From: Trileptium ribeirensis
Lineage: Eukaryota > Nematoda > Enoplea > Enoplida > Thoracostomopsidae
Assembly: GCA_030248225.1 (NCBI GenBank)
Contig: JASANE010021150.1
Span: forward strand, 1-11,144
Direction of reading: 5' to 3'
Length of the DNA stretch: 11,144 nucleotides
Each line of letters starts with the position of its first letter. Within the stretch, counting starts at the first letter, position 1. The notes under the pieces were generated by a model. That model saw only the letters and a list, made by a program, of their open reading frames with translations, was not told where the DNA came from and did no database searches. The position numbers and the translations under genes were made by a program. Below, in pieces: positions 8,712-11,144 of the stretch.

Positions 8712-8945
8712 TTGAACCTCTAGGGTGTGAGTGTGAGCCAGTCCGATTTATGCACCGTATGACCTGAAGTCACGAGGCCAATCGCTTTGCTCCAAGTGCC
8801 ATCCATAAAAAGCTGAGCAGCAAGCCAATAATACCAGTATGAAAGGATAATTCAATACTATTAAAGATTTTAAGGTCTTTGTTATGACCTGGCAGTCGCC
8901 TAATTCGAACCTGCTACTTCCCACACTCCAACTGGAACCTCTAAT
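8712..8945 (-). mobile_element. tRNA-derived SINE relic
   Basis: On the minus strand a good RNA polymerase III B-box match, GGTTCGAATTA, lies at 8911-8901. An A-box-like TTCCAGTTGG lies just upstream at 8937-8928, closer than in a normal tRNA, so the head is degenerate. The body that follows (ACTGCCAGGTCATAACAAAG, then TTGGCTTGCTGCTCAGC) resembles, from memory, the body of SINEs found in several invertebrates; I cannot verify this here. No reverse transcriptase is present, as expected for a SINE. Both ends are blurred: no clear tail or target-site duplication was found. The element lies in an intron, in the same orientation as the host gene. Confidence 0.55.
8901..8911 (-). promoter_or_regulatory. 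Pol III B-box-like motif inside the SINE relic
   Basis: GGTTCGAATTA on the minus strand fits the tRNA B-box consensus GGTTCRANNCC, except at the last two bases. It is the main reason for calling a tRNA-derived head. Confidence 0.5.
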
Positions 8946-9607
8946 ACTATAAGTGTATACATAAAGAGAAGTCGGTTGTGGTTTGCTTGAAATCATGATT
9001 CCATTTTTTAGTTTTTCTCTTCACTGTGGATTTAAAATAGAAATGGGTCAAATAGTTCAGAAATGTGACTAAAATTTGTTGCACATTTTTGAACTAATTT
9101 GCGCAAACGTTTTGGCATAAACCCTGCGCAAAATTATGATCTGATATAGAGAAGTATGATACGTTTCCCGTCCATAGAAAAAATGAATCTCTGTCATCGG
9201 CAAGTATAGCACATACATTATCGTCACTACAGGGAATATCCGAAGTTTAATACTGGCTTACATAACGATGCCATTAAACGCATATATGAAAAGCCCATAT
9301 GATCTATGTTTCCCAATTATTTATCTTCAGAGCACTAAGTTCTGGAGTATTAACAAAATGTCATTTTTAGTAAATAAAAATAACGAACACTTTCATGTCT
9401 TTTTTCAGTAAAGAAACTCCTAAGATAATTTAAATTATAGAATATCAGTTTAACCGTTTCATTCACATATTTTACGAAGCCTAATATTCGGAACCTTTTC
9501 AACATAGTAGCATAAAAACCGTGATTTACGTAAATCATGTATCATTGAAGTAAAAGTGCAAAAAAGTTGTAACGTAGTATTATGCAAGCATAAAATCGAT
9601 TGTCTAC

Positions 9608-10009
9608 CTTAACTATTCGCGTTTTTTCTGCCATGGCCAATTTTTCCGCCAAGACGTCATTTAACTGAGCTTCCAGTTTAGCTAAATCAACTTCGTTTGA
9701 ACTTCTTTCTTCTTTCACTGACTCCTGTGATGCAACTATTTCATCTCGTTCTGATGTAAGTTCATTAATTCTCGCTTCTAAGCTAGCAATTTTAGCTTGT
9801 GAATGTGCTGATGTTTCCCGTGTGGTCGTTTCTGAAGTGGTTCGCAAAGAATCCATTTGTGATTCGTAATCGGAGCGAAGATTTGCAATATCCGACTGAT
9901 GTTTAACGCTAGTTGCAAGAAAATCTTCTTCCAGACGAACTGCTTCTGCAATTTTAGCTGCCAAATCGGATTTCAACTTTGCCACTGACGTTTCTAGTTG
10001 CATTTTGTC
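9608..10009 (-). CDS. Coiled-coil protein gene, first visible exon (partial)
   Basis: An internal exon of 402 bases (134 codons), phase 0 at both ends. On the minus strand the acceptor is CTATTTTCAG and the donor is AAG|GTAGAC. The peptide starts DKMQLETSVAKLKSDLAAK and ends AMAEKTRIVK. It contains no Pro, Gly, Trp or Cys and is dominated by Glu, Ala, Ser, Lys, Leu and Thr with continuous heptad-like hydrophobics. That makes it essentially one long coiled-coil rod. The Met at codon 3 could look like a start, but an acceptor directly precedes codon 1 and the frame is phase 0, so I read it as internal. After the donor the frame turns into Phe/Tyr/Leu-rich intron. The exon is the best-supported coding segment in the window; the protein family is not recognised. 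Confidence 0.8.
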
Positions 10010-11144
10010 CTGAAAATAGGAGTACTTTATAATATAAACTCAATAAACCAAACCAAAACACGATTTAACCATCAAAACAAATCCTCATGTAAGCCGTTGT
10101 AGCATATCAACATGCTAAATCGATCGTGATACTGGATATTTATGTTTTATCAACAAATTAATATTTTGGTTACTATTTTAAAATGTTCCATAAACATAGT
10201 ACTGTTTCTGTATTACTTTCCTTCGATATTTTTTCTTTAATTTACTAGATAATATAATGCGTGAATAATGTTTAGGAGACCCAAAAACCATCCGATTTTG
10301 TAATAAACTATGCGAATAGCAAACCCTTGTTACGGAAAAAGTGCAGAATTTCATTAGGAGTTTCCTTAACCAAAAATTGGCAAAATCAAATCCATTACCA
10401 GATATTATACCTTTGTCCGAACAGAATTTTAGCGAATTTCAATTTGTGGAACTTCTGTCTTTTAATGCGTACATCAAGTTTGCATAAGAGTATGCAGTGT
10501 TCGTGAACAAATTTAATGCGATGACGTCACATGTAAACCGATCCTATAGTTACTCCTGTCATGTTCACGAACAAAAAAATCCCTTGATTAAATTTGACAA
10601 ATTTCCGCTCCAAAAAATGTATAGATTTAACGAAATTTTCGCGAACGCAAAATGGATATATTTCAATCGCAGAACACTGTTTTCGCGAACAGTTTTACGG
10701 CGTATTTCAATTGACGAAAAAGCGACCTGTAAAAATGCGAAATTATAAAACACGATGGTTGGTGAGCTCACAAGTGCACTCGAGCCTAATTCGTTCTAAC
10801 TAAGACTTGGGTTTTGTTAATTAATGCGAAAATATTTAACTTTTCATTTACTAGAAGTATATAAAACAGGTAATCCAAACATCTTCCCACTACTTTGGGT
10901 AATTTTGATAAAAATTAATCTTCAGATCTCTTCTCCAATCCGTTTCCACTGCATTAGCGAAACGAACCCATTAGGTCAGAGATAACACTAAATTTTTCGT
11001 ATTTTCGTTAAAGGCAATGTGTTTAATACGCAAATGCACTCGTAATATTATTCACTGCGAGATTCTTTGAACAATATTTTGATAAAAATTACTGATAATC
11101 TTATGCTTTAAAACTGAGGTTGTGTGCAAGTTTTTTGGCATGGA
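10010..11144 (-). other. Probable upstream intron of the coiled-coil gene
   Basis: The acceptor at 10010 implies that an intron extends toward the right edge of the window. No further exon with coiled-coil composition and splice sites was found. Open frames of 60-80 codons at 10497-10803 overlap one another on both strands and lie in a palindrome-rich patch, so they are not called genes. Confidence 0.5.
10498..10695. repeat. Patch of TTCGCGAA / TGTTCGTGAACA-type palindromes
   Basis: TGTTCGTGAACA at 10498-10509 is repeated as its exact reverse complement at 10562-10573, and each copy is itself nearly palindromic. Further right, TTTTCGCGAAC occurs twice, at about 10637-10647 and 10680-10690. 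The second copy sits inside a CTGTT...AACAG hairpin. Short TTAATGCG motifs recur near 10462, 10513 and 10821. The patch looks like a decayed AT-rich MITE, but I cannot fix its ends. Confidence 0.45.

Larger units (their letters stand above)
8320..9607 (-). other. Intron of the coiled-coil gene
   Basis: An inferred 1,288-base intron with donor AAG|GTAGAC at 9607 and acceptor TTTACAG ending at 8320. It contains a tRNA-derived SINE relic (about 8712-8945). The remaining AT-rich DNA (8320-8711 and 8946-9607) shows no supported gene. A 62-codon open frame at 9538-9350 has no coding character. Confidence 0.6.

Noticed and set aside
8748..8996. 82-codon minus-strand open frame
   Set aside because: It coincides with the tRNA-derived SINE relic and has no protein features.
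9542..9607. C-terminal extension of the 153-codon frame beyond 9608
   Set aside because: Composition switches from charged helix to Phe/Tyr/Leu-rich exactly at a GTAGAC donor, so it is intron read-through.

Overview
The window looks like nuclear DNA of an invertebrate animal. It is AT-rich, has no long uninterrupted genes, and carries short coding exons on the minus strand bounded by GT...AG splice sites. Between the exons are remnants of several kinds of transposable element, including a tRNA-like SINE relic and a short DNA transposon with 8-bp target duplications. I cannot name the species; a marine invertebrate is a guess from the repeat types, which I judge from memory. No bacterial operons, rRNA, CRISPR or intact tRNA genes are visible.

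Layout. From 1 to about 3,365 the window is one giant imperfect palindrome. The left arm (1-1620) is repeated as its reverse complement in the right arm (1658 to about 3365), around a loop of roughly 37 bases. The arms have clearly diverged, by something like 10-15% plus indels in the stretches I aligned by eye, and no coding gene is evident in them. The left arm may continue past the window edge. From 3,366 to 6,260 is AT-rich non-coding DNA with a small inverted-repeat element (about 4258-4617), a GC-richer block (4736-4930) and a short tandem duplication (5670-5733).

From 6,261 to 10,009 on the minus strand lie three exons of one gene, read in the order 10009-9608, 8319-8224 and 6419-6261. 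All begin and end in phase 0 (134, 32 and 53 codons) and join into 219 residues of charged, proline-free, alpha-helical coiled coil. The protein family cannot be settled from this fragment; the start, the stop and any globular domain lie outside the window or in exons I could not see. The 1.3-kb intron between the first two exons holds a tRNA-derived SINE relic. The 1.8-kb intron between the second and third holds a 361-bp hAT-like miniature transposon inserted beside one of two diverged copies of an older repeat. From 10,010 to the end is probably another intron, with clustered short TTCGCGAA-type palindromes.

The most striking object is the palindrome. If transcribed it would fold into a hairpin of about 1.6 kb, which makes it a candidate foldback transposon or source of double-stranded RNA. 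The divergence of the arms argues against a sequencing or assembly fold-back artefact.
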